The notes under the pieces are model-generated. The model was not told where the DNA came from. It saw only the letters and a program-made list of their open reading frames with translations, and did not search any database. A stretch of 64,000 nucleotides of DNA, from the NCBI GenBank assembly GCA_021613335.1, contig JAJTWR010000269.1:567501-631500 (forward strand). Direction: 5' to 3'. Of this stretch, positions 29,701 through 63,080 are shown one piece after another. This DNA is from Whitmania pigra. Lineage: Eukaryota; Annelida; Clitellata; Hirudinida; Haemopidae. Both the position numbers and the translations under genes were made by a program. Position 1 is the stretch's first letter. Each line of letters starts with the position of its first letter.

Positions 29701-31152
29701 AGATTAGATTGTGACAATGACTCGTGATTTATGAAGGTGTAATTAAAAGATAATTAATTAAAAAATAGCATATAAAGTAATAATATAATATATATTGATG
29801 TATAGGTACGCAGAATTACGATGATGACTGCCATTTAACTAACTTCAATAATTTATTCTGTGACAGCTTGCCGACAGAAATTTGGTCAGGGATGCTGTCA
29901 GACAGTCAGAAGATTGCCAGATCGAGCAGGTAACCATTCTTTAATTAATACTATTAATAATAATAATCATAATCTAATTAATTTTTTATCTTTAATATTA
30001 TCCATAATTAATCTTTAATTAATACTATTAATTAAATAGTACTCTTGACAAATGCTAACTAATTGAGTTATGATAATGACCTTGATCGTCAAAACCGACA
30101 GGGTGCACTTAAGAATGCATTAAGGTATTTAGCTGCAAGTTTTGAAACATCACCTGTGAAAGGGCTCGAAAAACACCTCTGTTTTGTTCCTTTAGACATT
30201 TTTTTATTCAAACTGAGGCTTGGATTTTGTGTTCTTTCAATGTCTGTTATTTTTTTTTTTTTGGAACCGCTGTTCTGAGCGGTGTTCAAATTGATCAACT
30301 GACCTGGTCCTTCTTAGTCGCAGCTCTTGACGACTCAGAAGTCGCCGACGCTGAGTCATCAAGAAGTCATCCCATACTCGTGCATTATTTGTTATAATTA
30401 CGATGAGGCTGATGCACTGATCGCATTGGAAGTCATCTCAAACGTATGAGTAATTCATTGTAATTACCACGACACTGATGCACCGATTACGTTGGAAACA
30501 GACGATGCTGGAGGACAAACTCCGGGAGACGGACTGGGAATTGACCCAGGAGACCATAGAAGAGCAGGTGGCACGCGAGTCCTACCTGCAGTGGCTTAGG
30601 GACCAGGAGAAGCTAGGGAAGTCCAAAGCTTCGGTGAGTAATCACTTGAATAATAATAATAATTGATGGGTAGTAATTTTATTAATTAGTTAATTGTAAT
30701 AAAATAGTATTGATAATATTTAATTAATTGATGGCTAGTAATAGTTAATTTATTAACCTGTTGATTGTTTAGCCTGCATTTTTTTATGATGATAAATGTG
30801 ATTATCTTAATTTAATAATTTTCCTTAATTATTCAGTCAGACTCTTCTAGAACCATGACTTCATTACGAGGCTGACTTAACATAATCTCACTCGATAATT
30901 CGTTAAAACGGGTAATTACAACAACTAATTATCCTACACAGTCAATTCGTTACAAACAGCCCCGTAGTGCCACGTGCAGCACGGCCACGGACAATCACCA
31001 CCACCACCTGTGGTGGGAGGTGCCATCCAGCGAAGCACCGAAGACCCCCAGGAACAAGTCGGACCAAAGTTCACCCAAGCAGCTGGAAGGTGGTAAGTGG
31101 AGGCTTGTGTTTTCATGAGTGTTTATTGTTATTATGATTATTATTATCATCA

Positions 31153-31184
<32 letters not shown>

Positions 31185-31989
31185 GTAGTAGTAGTATTAC
31201 TATAAGTTAGTCCACCATGATAACTGTCGTTTTAATTTCTACATCAACGCAATCTTCACAGCACTTAACCTTATCATCCATACATCCACTTTTACCACTT
31301 TTTTCTTCAGGTCAGTCTCCCAAGTCTCCCCTGTATCAGTGCACTTCATCCACGGTACCCCACGGTGCTGCAGCCCCGAAACCCATGCACTCCTTTAACC
31401 CTGACGTTGGAGCAGTTGGCGGTGGTTTCCGGGAGACGACGTCCCTCATGAATGAACTACCGCCACAGTTGTTCGGTTGGTTGTAATTATAATTATAATT
31501 ATAGGTTTGGTTTTATTGGTAAAGTGTTATATATAAAAAATAATTTATTCAAGGTGTTACTCGTGAAGCAGAAAGTCAAACAAAAGTATTACGTAGTAAT
31601 AAAAAACGTAAAATGAATTGTTTTAATTATGTTATTATTGTTAATACAACAATGTTATTTATTGAATATTTTTAATTATATGTTAGTATAATATATACTA
31701 TATATATATATTAGTATTAGTATTATATATATATATAATACATATTATGTATTATTAATACAACAGTGTTACTTATCGAATGTTTTCAAATCCCATAAAA
31801 ATAGGACTGAGTGATTGGGATGATGACACGGGCATGCTTGCCCAGGCTATTGCAGAATCGCAGCAGCAGTACCTGAACGAGCTCAAACTCGCTGCACAAT
31901 CCGGTTCCCCGAAGTCCCCTGGCGAGCCCTCCCCCCTCGAAGGAAAGGGCAAAAGCCTGATGCCCAAGGACGGCTACAGACCCAGCTAG
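26789..31989 (+). CDS. OTUD5: OTUD5 (DUBA)-type OTU deubiquitinase, complete, nine exons
   Basis: A cysteine protease that removes ubiquitin. The mammalian protein trims K63/K48 chains, restrains interferon signalling and acts on chromatin regulators in development. Exons: 26789-27401, 27940-28004, 28681-28837, 29476-29624, 29867-29929, 30502-30633, 30942-31092, 31311-31475 and 31805-31989, 559 residues (human about 571). The start MTILPKKK matches the family. A low-complexity Ser/Gly/Arg-rich N-terminus leads to NSEDE, the site equivalent to the CK2-phosphorylated serine needed for activity in human OTUD5. Catalytic residues in view are Asp196 and Cys199 ([10 protein letters not shown]) and His304 (NIHYNSV). 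[12 protein letters not shown] and VGVGLGLPG are diagnostic. Helical [19 protein letters not shown] follows. A C-terminal ubiquitin-interacting motif ([12 protein letters not shown]) lies in the last exon. The gene appears intact. Confidence 0.96.
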
Positions 31990-33724
31990 GTATTCCCAGC
32001 GGTCTATCATGTCGAAGGTGACTTTGCAATCTCTGTGAGAGAATCGAGTCATCGGCGATCGTGGGAGTGAAGAGCGTTGTCGTCGTCGTCGAGTGTTTAA
32101 AATTTTGCTCGTTCGCGTTGTTGTTGACCAAATTCTGTTAATTATTATCGGTCGTTGTAATTTGTCGTACTTTGGAGAGAAGAGATTTGTAAAAATAATC
32201 CCATTAAAACATTCACCTAAATGTTTCACCAATTGTTGGAAAGCGACGGATGGGTTTTTTGATCGGTCGAATTATTCAAAGTAGATGTGCCCTAACCCTA
32301 ACCACTTACGATCCTTCTATTTCTCTGGTTTTAAGTTTATTGGTTATTGTTGTCGGAGTGTCGGTCACTAATCTATTACAACTGGTTTGAATGCTTAACG
32401 ATTTAACACAAGACTAAACATGCAAAAAGGGTCATGGTAGCTTAGCCAGGCATTGTAGACATGTGTCGTTCTACAGCTACGCGTAACTCCACCTAAAATA
32501 TCCTTAATGCAGTTATGTCACACTTAATATTCTACTATATTATACTTATTATTTTTTATTACCATTACCACATTGCGTATATTACCGACGGCCGATCATC
32601 TGCATATTTTTTTTTTGAAAATATTTTCTTAAAAACATTCTCCATTTCTGTTTTGTGGATTGCAAGGATGACTTTGAGAGTTTATTTAGGCAAGAGTGGA
32701 ACTAGATTCATTGCCTATATTGCAACGGCAAAGGCCTCTCTTTGATACGAACAGAAAGATTGTTTTGTAGACGATGGAAAGAATTTTTTGTCTCGAGCGG
32801 TTTTTGGTTTGACGGTTTTCACGAGTCGTGCGAGGATGTTTTGACTGTAAAATAAAGAAAATTGTCATTTCGAACTTGCACTAGTTGCCCTTTGGCATGT
32901 ATTTATGTTTTTATTTATTTTTTAATGACGTTTGACAGTGCTCTGGAGCTTATCACAGTTTCGAGGTCGAAAATAAGTTTTATTTGGCAATACCTTCTCA
33001 AAGATTTATGCAAAATGACAATCAGATCGTTGGGGGAAAGAGACCAACGTGATGTCTGGTTCGAAGATAAATATTTGAATTGACATAACGCAGCATTGAA
33101 ATGCAAAAAGGATAAGAAAAATAAGGAGAAGTAACTGTCTTAAATCATGACCTCTTCGATGTAATTCAGTCATCTGGGTTCATAAAGCTATTAAAAATGT
33201 GTGACTTCAAAACTCAGAAGGAAAATAAATAATGAGAAGAATACTTGCAGAAAATCATCCCAAATTTTTGTCCGAGACGTTAACATCCGAGTAAAAATTC
33301 TTCGAGTTTGAGAATACGAGCGAACAACAATGACGGACACATGATTTCAAAAAAAAAAAAAATTAAAAAGCTATATAAAACATCAAACAGAGAAAACAAT
33401 ACAATTTCTTAATGTCATGAGTCTAAAACAAACGTTGTATTTTGAGAAGATGGCTTATTTAATGCAAAGATTCTGAAATGAAGAATCAAATGATGATAAA
33501 GAAGCATGCCTTTTCGAGCCAACAAATAAATAATAAAACATTCCAAAAACAATATCCATCTATCAATCATCCATCCATCCATCAATTCCTTCATTGGTTC
33601 CTTCTGTACCACTCCATCACAAGAACTCAATGAGGAGCACAACCCGCAGATCGATAATATATCTAAACCATCGCGCTAAAGCAGTAAAATGACCAAAACA
33701 CTGAAAACGTCGACGTCATTTTGA
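31990..33724. other. Convergent 3' region between OTUD5 and the CTTNBP2-like gene
   Basis: Holds the 3' untranslated regions of the two tail-to-tail genes. Open frames on either strand are short and lack splice context. A short CCCTAACCCTAACC near 32288 is only two telomere-like repeats. Confidence 0.55.
32851..32856 (+). terminator. Candidate poly(A) signal for OTUD5
   Basis: AATAAA about 860 bases after the OTUD5 stop. It is the first canonical hexamer I noticed downstream in sense orientation. Confidence 0.45.
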
Positions 33725-36700
33725 TCACGTGTTCGACGGCTTGGCAAACCTCGTCGACGGATTCTGCTGAACTTGGGGCAAAACTGGGACCTGGGGCTTG
33801 TTAGGGGGTACAGGAGGGGGAGCCTTTGAGAGCATTCTCTTGACTAGCGGCCCCTGAAAAGTCTGTTGGGTCGTGCCAATCTTGGTGGGTTCACTAGGGC
33901 CAAATGTTCTGATCCTGGATTGCTGAGGGGCAGCAGACGATGAAGTGGGTACCAGGGATGGCGGTAAATTTCGGGGCACTCCGGACTGTTGGGGCTGTTG
34001 ATTGGTTTGCGACAGCTGCTGCCTCAAATTCATTGGATGCTGGAGCTTGGAGGAGATTGGCTGAGCACTGCTGGGCCTTTTGATGCTGCTCTGTGATTGG
34101 TTAGCTGGAACAGCAGCTGGAAACTAACAAATAATAAAATTTCGGTTAGTTTCAATTGGTATTCTTTTTAACTAAAGAAAATAAAGCAACTGAACATTTT
34201 AAAATAACATTTTCACTCAACTCAGCCAGAAACAGTAATCAACTCGGCATCACCACAAACGCACCTTCGGGGCTGCAGTTCCGCTCGGGTTAGTTGCCTT
34301 GACTCCGTTCAGCTCGCCCCTCTGGACCTCGACTTGGTTTGCCCCGGCGGCCTCCTTTTGCTGGAGCTTCGAGAGTTCATCGAGCAGCTCTTTCTGCTGG
34401 GCTTCCGCTTTGCTGAGTCGAGCCAGCAGCTGTTGCTTCTCGAAGTCGAACTCGCTCAGTCGCTTCTCCTGCATTGCTTCCTCGTGCATCAACTTCTCCG
34501 TTTCCTCGGAGATGGATCTTTCCAGGCTGGAAGCTTTCCTTTGCTCCTCCTCCAGCTGAGAGGTGAGCGCGGACACGTAGGATTTGAGGTCGGCCATCTT
34601 GCGCATCATCCTCGTCTGCTCTTTTATCAGCTGAACGGCAATCTGCACGGTGATTTGATTGATTGGTTGTCATAGTCATACGTGTAGTATTACTATTGTT
34701 AACATTATTATTATTTATTATTATTATTTATTACTATTATTATTAATTATTATGAATATTATTATTATTTACATTGCTGTCATGTAATCATCAAGTTACA
34801 TGTTAGTTGACTGTTTTGTTGATTTAGCATTATTAATGATGCAATTAACATGATTTCCTTGATTGCGAATTATAAACATTTCCACAATTAATAGCGTCAA
34901 CATCACAAGATACATAGTAATAATTATAGGTTTCTGTTAGTTATAGCTATATAATAATTTAGCAACCATTCTGCAGTAGCAATAATTATAGGTTTGTAAG
35001 AGTTATAGCTATATAATAATTTAGCAACCATTCTGCAGTAGTAATAATTATAGGTTTGTGAGTTATAGCTACATAATAAATTACCAACCATTCTGCAGTA
35101 GTAATAATTATAGGTTTGTGTTAGTTATGGTTAGATAATAATTTACTAACCAAAGTTTCTTGATCAGAGGATGCATCACTTTGAGGGCATGAAGATAGTT
35201 CCCCTTCCAAGGTTTTACATCGTTTTCTCTCCTTTTCAAGCTAATAATTGTAGTGATGTAATAAATATAATATTATTGTATAATATAAATTTTTTTTTTT
35301 GTTCCAGAGGGATATTGCCTAAAAGAGTAGCAATACTAATAAATAAATCATAAAAATAAAAAATAAAATAAACTAATCACACTAACAACGATAAAACGTC
35401 TACTGCAACAACGCAACCATCGACAACAAAATGCAATCAAAAATGACATTCTTGACGGCAAGATGAACCTCTGCACCAGAAACAACCAACAACAACAGCA
35501 GCACATCCAACATCATCAACAACAACAACAACAGACATCGAGAAACACCTCCAATACGAGAGCAGAACGAGCTTAAGTTAACAATCAGATTCACTGAGGA
35601 CAGAATTGTTAACACATTTTTTTTTGGAACTTCTGCTTGGTTTTATCCGGGTGTGTGAAGTGGAGATTAGTCAATGGCGACGATAACATGATGACGATTG
35701 TTATTGCGTGGAGGTGATGATTACGACGATAATGTTAATGACATGATGATGATGACAATGAGTGATGACGACAATGACGGTAATGACAACGACGACGATG
35801 ATGATAGATTACCTCTTCAACGAGTCTTTCCTTCTCCCTGCTCAGCAACTCGACGATGCGTTGGTCCTGCTCGTTGTCTCTCAGGTGACTTCTGCGTTCC
35901 ATCTCCAGTTTGGTGCACATCTGATGATGATGATGATGATAATGATGGTCATAACGAGGATAGTGATGATTATGATGATAATCACAATGACACTGAAGAA
36001 TAATCAAATTTTATAATATAAATAAATCATAATAGTATTCATTGTGTGCAGAACAACATGAAAACAAGAACATACAAAGTTTACAATGTTGGAACTGCAC
36101 AGTCAAGCATAAAGACCCCTGAAACTTTATCAACATCACCATCATCATCTCCATCACCAATATTGTCATCACCATCACCACCATCATCATCTTCATCACC
36201 AATATTGTCATCACCATCATCTTCATCACCAATATTGTCATCACCATCATCTTCATCACCATCATCGTCATCATTACCACCTTGTGGTACTTCTTCTCGA
36301 CCAGTCCCAGCACTTCCCTCATGTTCTTCTGGGCAGCGTGTTGAACCCCGATCAGATTCTCGAGTTTGTTCAGCTGATCGTCGTACATGGCCTTCACCTC
36401 TGCCTCGCCGAAACTGCAGTCCTTCATGATCTCAGAGTCCCTCTGCAGGGCGAACAGGGGGTCGTCCGGGTGTGACCTGTGCCTCTTTGCCCTCAAAGTC
36501 ATCTGCTTGACCTTTTCGGCCTGCGGATGTGAGGTTACCATGACGACGTGGAGAACGTTGTTGAAGATTGTTATGATGAATGAATATTTCGTGATTGTAA
36601 TTTGTAATCTTCTAGTTACAAAATGGATGATAATCTTTATGCAATGATGGATGATGATGTATTTTATTTTGTAATAACACAGACATTATCCAAGCAATTC

Positions 36701-37497
36701 TAAAAGCAGGATGAATGTCAATTTCAAAATTTTGTTTTTCTAAAGATTTGAAATTATAAATAAAAAAGCTATAACTAACATTCACTATATCTGTCTCAAA
36801 ACTGCTACAAACATTCACAAATGACAGACACATCAACAAGAACGACCAGATAATTCTATCAATTAAAGACTTATGAGTCTATCTTCTGGCATCAATGAAA
36901 TAAAAAAATAACATTTTGACAAAAAAGCTTCTTAACTTCAATCACCAACAAAATTGATTACGAAAGTTCGACTTACATTGAGGGCTGCCACGACGATGTC
37001 TCGAGCCTGCAATTCACCCTCCAGGTAGCTGAGCAGCTGCAACATGTCCGACTTGTTCAGATCCATCTTCGGGTATCTCTGAGGAAATTTGCAACATTGT
37101 GAGAAACAACATCTGACAAAGCAATTAACTCGGAGGCCGAAGTGTAATTGGCGCTCTGACAAACATCCTTTTGTGGCGACAATGAAAGCTGACTCAATTG
37201 CCCAGCAAATGTTATAAGCCTGATCTAGCTTTTACAAGTTGTATAGCTTCAATTTTCACGGAATATTTCATTTGGAATATTTGGGTTATAGAAATGATTT
37301 ATGCAACCTGGCACATTTAAAAGATTTGATTGAAGTAACATCAGTTACAAAGAGTTACATAAGTTTTAATGTTAAGCGATCATTTTTAATTAATTACTAA
37401 CCTTCATGGTACATGCCGGCAGTTTTTCTAGTATGGGTTCTTCATAATAGTACGTAAAATTATTGCAGCTGTTATTAACATTATTATTAGCTGCCAT
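33725..37497 (-). CDS. CTTNBP2NL: Cortactin-binding protein 2 N-terminal-like protein (CTTNBP2/CTTNBP2NL), complete, seven exons
   Basis: Family members are coiled-coil scaffolds that bind cortactin and the STRIPAK phosphatase complex, affecting actin. Exons: 37497-37402, 37078-36977, 36520-36281, 35920-35813, 35240-35151, 34642-34265 and 34123-33725, 470 residues, all phase 0. Residues 1-32 are an Asn-rich lead. The CortBP2 domain begins MDLNKSDMLQLLSYLEGELQ and includes DDPLFALQRD. A long coiled coil then runs to about residue 320, with SREKERL, LEKERKRC and the diagnostic KRLSEFDFEKQQLLARL. The C-terminus is Pro/Gln/Ser-rich with an SH3-ligand-like APPPVPPNKP. The 30-residue exon 35240-35151 is easily missed but closes the gap in the coiled coil. 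There are no ankyrin repeats, so it matches the short NL form more than full CTTNBP2. It lies head-to-tail upstream of the myosin 3' end. Confidence 0.9.
34913..35150. repeat. Tandem repeat of about 62 bp adjoining a CTTNBP2NL splice donor
   Basis: Four copies containing AATAATTATAGGTTT and ATAATTTAGCAACCATTC. The last copy ends exactly at the exon boundary at 35151. Its edge supplies the 5' splice site, and the other copies carry degenerate versions of the same GGTTGSTAA segment in gene sense. Confidence 0.8.
35690..36280. repeat. GAT/GAC and ATC repeats in CTTNBP2NL introns
   Basis: Interrupted GAT, GAC and ATC/ACC trinucleotide runs flank the exon 35920-35813. They generate spurious poly-acidic and poly-Ser frames. 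One run directly forms the exon's acceptor context. Confidence 0.8.
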
Positions 37498-38650
37498 AAT
37501 ATTCTTAATTTAATCGCCGCCAAGGTTGGTCAACAATCCACACTGCTCACGTCACATCTGCAACAATAAACCTGTAAACACGAAAGATGTTTATATTTTA
37601 GCCAAATTGAGCTTTCTGCAAAGGAAAGCTTGCTAACTTACAATGGAATATTTTATTAATTCCCATCATCGGTAATTAAGTAAACATCATAAATTTTTAA
37701 TTATATAAACGAAAATTTCAGTAATATAATTTCCGAACGGAAAATGAAATTGCATTGTCTTTACATTACTTATATTATGCAAGTTATGTAAATTATACAA
37801 TCAAAGTACAACGCAATAATTTTTACCTTTATTTGCAGACACGTAATCATTCCTCATATTTTATTTGTACTTCCTAATAAAGTCTAGTACATTCAGGTGA
37901 CTTATAAATATTTTTAGCTTGACTACATTTTTTGTTGGTCATTTTTATTTAGAGCTTATTTATTTTTGTGTGTATTTATTTGTGTGTATTAGGAAGTGTT
38001 TGCGGTTTCAGCCAAATGCAACGATTTATTTTTAGGATAAGAAATTAAGTTTCATGTTTAGGTTCCCAAATGAAAAAGTTTTAAGGTTTAAAAAAACTTA
38101 AAAACTTTAGATGTTTAAAAGTAAAGTTCAAGAAATAAATTTTGTAAAATGTTGTCGTAAAATCGCAGGAATTTTCTTATTACATTCTTCAAATTAAGTA
38201 ACAATCGTGGTTTGTGTTAGGATCTGAATCATTTTGAAACTTAATTAAGCAAAGCTTTTAATCATAAGAAGTTTCCCAAAACATTTAATGATCGATTTTA
38301 AATAAATGAAATTGAAGAGAGGTTTATTGTTTGAAAATAATGCAACAAATCTTCAAATTAACAGCCAACGGGCTAAAAGAATTGAAATAAAGAGCGAACA
38401 ACTTTTACCCCGGAACCAAAATCCTGTTGGATTGCTACAAGCAAATGTGAAATGCCTATCAAATTTAAAGAAACCAACAAATAAATGCTTGGAAATTTCT
38501 AAAATTAAAAAAAAAGAAATGATCATTACTAACACAAAATCCAATTATGAATAAATTGTAAAGTTGTAATTGTAAAATTCCTCCAAATATGAGTTTCAAC
38601 ATCGATGCTCAGCGTCTAAGGCTGAAAAAACTTCTGTTTTGGCGCCAAAT

Positions 38651-59966
<21,316 letters not shown>

Positions 59967-60141
59967 CTGCGTTAAAAAAAAACATTACTGTTTCGACCAT
60001 TCAATTTATAGTTATGAAAATTTTTCAGTGATTAATAAATTATGATTATTACATCATCATCATCGCTATCATAATTGTTAATATCATCATGATCAATTAT
60101 GGTTCAATGATATATCAATGATATATGTTGACCATGGTGAC

Positions 60142-60420
60142 CCGTCATAACAGCCCGGCGACAGAATAGCCCCGACAAAACAGCCCCGTCAAAATAGCAC
60201 GGCGTCAAAATAGCTCAAGACAAAACAGCCCCGACAAAACCGCCCCGACAAAACAGCCCCGTCGAAACAGCCCGGCGTCAAAATAGCCCAGGACAGAAAA
60301 ATCCCGTCAAAATGGCCCCGTCAAAATAGCCCTGACAAAATAGCCCGGATACAAAATAGCCCAGGACAAAACAACCCGGCGACAAAATAGCCCCGTCAAA
60401 ACAGCCCTGTCACCATGGTC
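60142..60420. repeat. Minisatellite with core RACAAAAYAGCCC
   Basis: About 18 degenerate copies of a 13-15 bp unit such as GACAAAACAGCCCC or GTCAAAATAGCCC, GC-richer than its surroundings. Related single motifs occur at 54445-54548 and 56430-56533. Confidence 0.9.
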
Positions 60421-60525
60421 GGACTGGCTTAAAAAACCGGCCCGGGAAATTTTATTTAACTCCTAGTTTGATCAACTTAAACATAAGAAACACTAGAGTC
60501 TAAAATTTCTATCCACTATTAACTA

Positions 60526-60711
60526 TTATAACAGCTTTTTCATCGTTTCACTAGTCGATGCTAAAACATCAATGATTTCATTGTTATTGATTCTTGGAAA
60601 AGAGTCTTTCTCACAAGACATCAGCATGAATGATCGTAGAATTGACTGGTTCAGAAAATTTCTTAATCTGTTCAAAACGTATTTCAATTTTGAAAACGAC
60701 CCCTCACAAGC
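60526..60711 (-). pseudogene. hAT-type transposase C-terminal fragment
   Basis: The minus strand encodes CEGSFSKLKYVLNRLRNF followed by LRSFMLMSCEKD, resembling the RSFSKLK...YLRS dimerisation region of ZMYM/hAT-derived transposases, and stops at 60526. Upstream the frame enters a repeat-derived poly-Ser run. It is a fragment only. The nearby GGCCCGGGAAA at about 60441 may lie at one end of the element. Confidence 0.6.
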
Positions 60712-60904
60712 AACTTGTAATGAGGATAATCTATCCTGATGGTAGTAGTTATCCTTTCCTAGATATGGTGAAGACGACGACGAGGATGATGATGATGATG
60801 ATGACAATGAAGGCGACCATGACGGTGGCCAGGAAGGAAGGTGTTTGTACAGGGTTTCCGGAAGAAATTCCAGAAGAGCGGAAGTGATAAAGCCGAAGAG
60901 ACCA

Positions 60905-61220
60905 AATGACATTATTTATTTATTTGATTACAGATTTTTTAAAAAGTTATTTGCATAACTAGGATGATTTGAATTTGTTAGTTAGTGTTAGTTATGAAAA
61001 ATTAATAATATGTCGACATTTTTTACGAGGCCTTCTTAGCAAACTCGATTCGTTACTCCGTGACGTTTCTTGAACCGTCTCTCTTAATCGCAAAACGGTT
61101 ATTTATTTATTGATTTAGTTAGTTAGTTAGTTATTATTTTTTTTGTTTATTTATTTTTCTAGTTATTTTTTTTGTTTATTTGTTGCATAAGTCCGTTGCA
61201 TAACTAAAATGACTTGAACT
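60905..61220. repeat. Dispersed TTTATT...GTTGCATAACT repeat, two copies
   Basis: A TTTATTTATTTGATTACAG-type lead is followed by TTGCATAACT and ATGATTTGAATTTG at 60912-60980. A second version (GTCCGTTGCATAACT, ATGACTTGAACTTGCCAC) lies at 61190-61225. A third copy lies at 63022-63080. Confidence 0.6.
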
Positions 61221-62964
61221 TGCCACAAAAAAAGAGGCAGTTGAGGCTGTTTCAGTTACAAAGCAGTTTGCTAACGATTGCTTTATTTGAATCGTGTTAC
61301 CCAAGCCGAGGTGTTTGTCATGTTTTACGTTCAGTATAATATTAATTTTTAGAATTAAATTACTTGGTGATTAATTTGGTGATATTTAATTATGACGATG
61401 ATGATAAACTTTATACAATAATTTGTAGAAGAAAATTAATCCTCTAAATATTCTTTATTTATCACAAAAATTAACTTCCAAACACAGCGTAGCATCAAAA
61501 TTTAGATACAAATTTTCAACTGTTCAAGTTTGCTCAGAGAAATGCTTTATACCATTCATCTTTTAAGTAAACACAATCAACTTGCAGATATATCAAGTCA
61601 AATGCCAATAAAGCTTTTAACACTTAGTGCTTTAAACTTTAATTACATAAGTAATACAAATACATACTTAAAAGACTAATATTCTGACCCTTAAACCAAT
61701 GTGTTTAATGTTAGATTGTTGTTAACTTAGATTTATATCAGTGATGATTCTCTACATGATTAGGACGGTACTTCCACAACGGCATTCGAACCTATGTTGC
61801 CATCCGATAGCGTGAGAAGAGCAGGTGCCAAAAGCAACTGTAATAATCAAATTCTCTAACACATGCTTCTGATTAGATATTTCAAACATTTTCGTGAGAA
61901 CAATTAAAAATTAATATTATTGAATATTTATTAAAAATTAAAATTAAAATTAAATCTAAGAAGTTTTCAATTTCTTCGAGTAAAACGTCTTTCAAAATTT
62001 TTTTCCTTTCCAGCACTTTGATATTTTTTTGTTGACTTTGAAAGGTCAATCATCAAGGTCGAATCCAAGCTCCATCCACTGCTTTAAAGATTCATTACCC
62101 TTCCATCCATCAGTCCATCCGATTTGCCTCCTTCAATTACTCATGAACTGAGAGAAAACGAAAGTTAAAATGCAAAGTTTTTATTTGCGTAAATTCCAAG
62201 TGGACTTAAAATAACTCCTAAAAATAATTTCTAAAATGTGAATGGCTTATTGAGTGTTGACCGATTTGGTCAAAGAATCTTAAAGTGTTTATTTTTGGTG
62301 TCCCATTGTGAGTACCTGCCAGTTTGTTTCTGTTTGTCTCCATTTTCCAAATATTTTTTTTTTAAATAAAAGTAATGTTTAAATAAATTTTCATACTATG
62401 ACATGTCTTTCATTGTATTAGCCCAGTCGTGCGGAAATAGTGGTTTTTTTTTCGACAATTAAATTCGTTTATTCATTTACAGAACTCTGAACAAAGAACC
62501 ATAACACTACAAACTCAGAATGTATCCCAAGGAAATAGAATTCCCGTCTAGGGCATAAACCTGTTGTAAAATGACCAAATTACGGCGACACGTATGAAAG
62601 GGTATTTTACATAAATGATAATGAAAGGGTATTTTACATAAATGATTAAACTGAGATTGAAATTGCGAAATTTTATTGCAAACGACATGAGAAAATTGAT
62701 GACAACATTTAAAAATGAAGAAAACACATTCAAAGCTAACGAACACGTGGCAATGAAAGATATACAGAGATTAACCGGGGCAGTGCTGTGACAAAAAACC
62801 AACGATAAATAAAATGATTCATAAAGTGGTGAGGAAATGTAAATCTCAATTTATAACAGGAGAGATTGTATTATTTCAAGTTATTTAGTCATAATAATAA
62901 TTGACACATGACGCTTAGGTACTCGAATAGGATGTGAAGGCACTTCTAAAGTAATGTTTTATTA

Positions 62965-63008
62965 ACGTCGTGAGAGGCGCAGCCTTAATCGTTAGGCCAT
63001 GCGGGCGA
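62965..63008 (-). other. 5' half of a tRNA-like sequence
   Basis: Read on the minus strand it begins GCCCGCATGGCCTAACGAT and includes an A-box-like TGGCCTAACGA and a D-arm. It breaks off after the anticodon-stem region with no T-arm or 3' acceptor strand. It is likely a truncated tRNA pseudogene or the head of a tRNA-derived SINE. Confidence 0.4.
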
Positions 63009-63021
63009 ACTGAAGGCACTT

Positions 63022-63080
63022 TATTTATTTATTTGATTATAGTCCGTTGCATAACTCAGATGATTTGGACTTGGCACTCT
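63022..63080. repeat. Dispersed GTTGCATAACT repeat, third copy
   Basis: AGTCCGTTGCATAACTCAGA followed by TGATTTGGACTTGGCAC, matching the copies near 60912 and 61190. It is followed by TTTATATAGCGCC, a motif often seen in invertebrate dispersed repeats. Confidence 0.6.

Noticed and set aside
32286..32303. CCCTAACCCTAACC, telomere-like
   Set aside because: Only two units in an otherwise ordinary 3' region, so chance is sufficient.
34299..34675. Plus-strand frames over the coiled-coil exon
   Set aside because: Antisense shadows of the Glu/Lys/Gln-rich coiled coil, giving Ser/Leu/Phe-rich nonsense.
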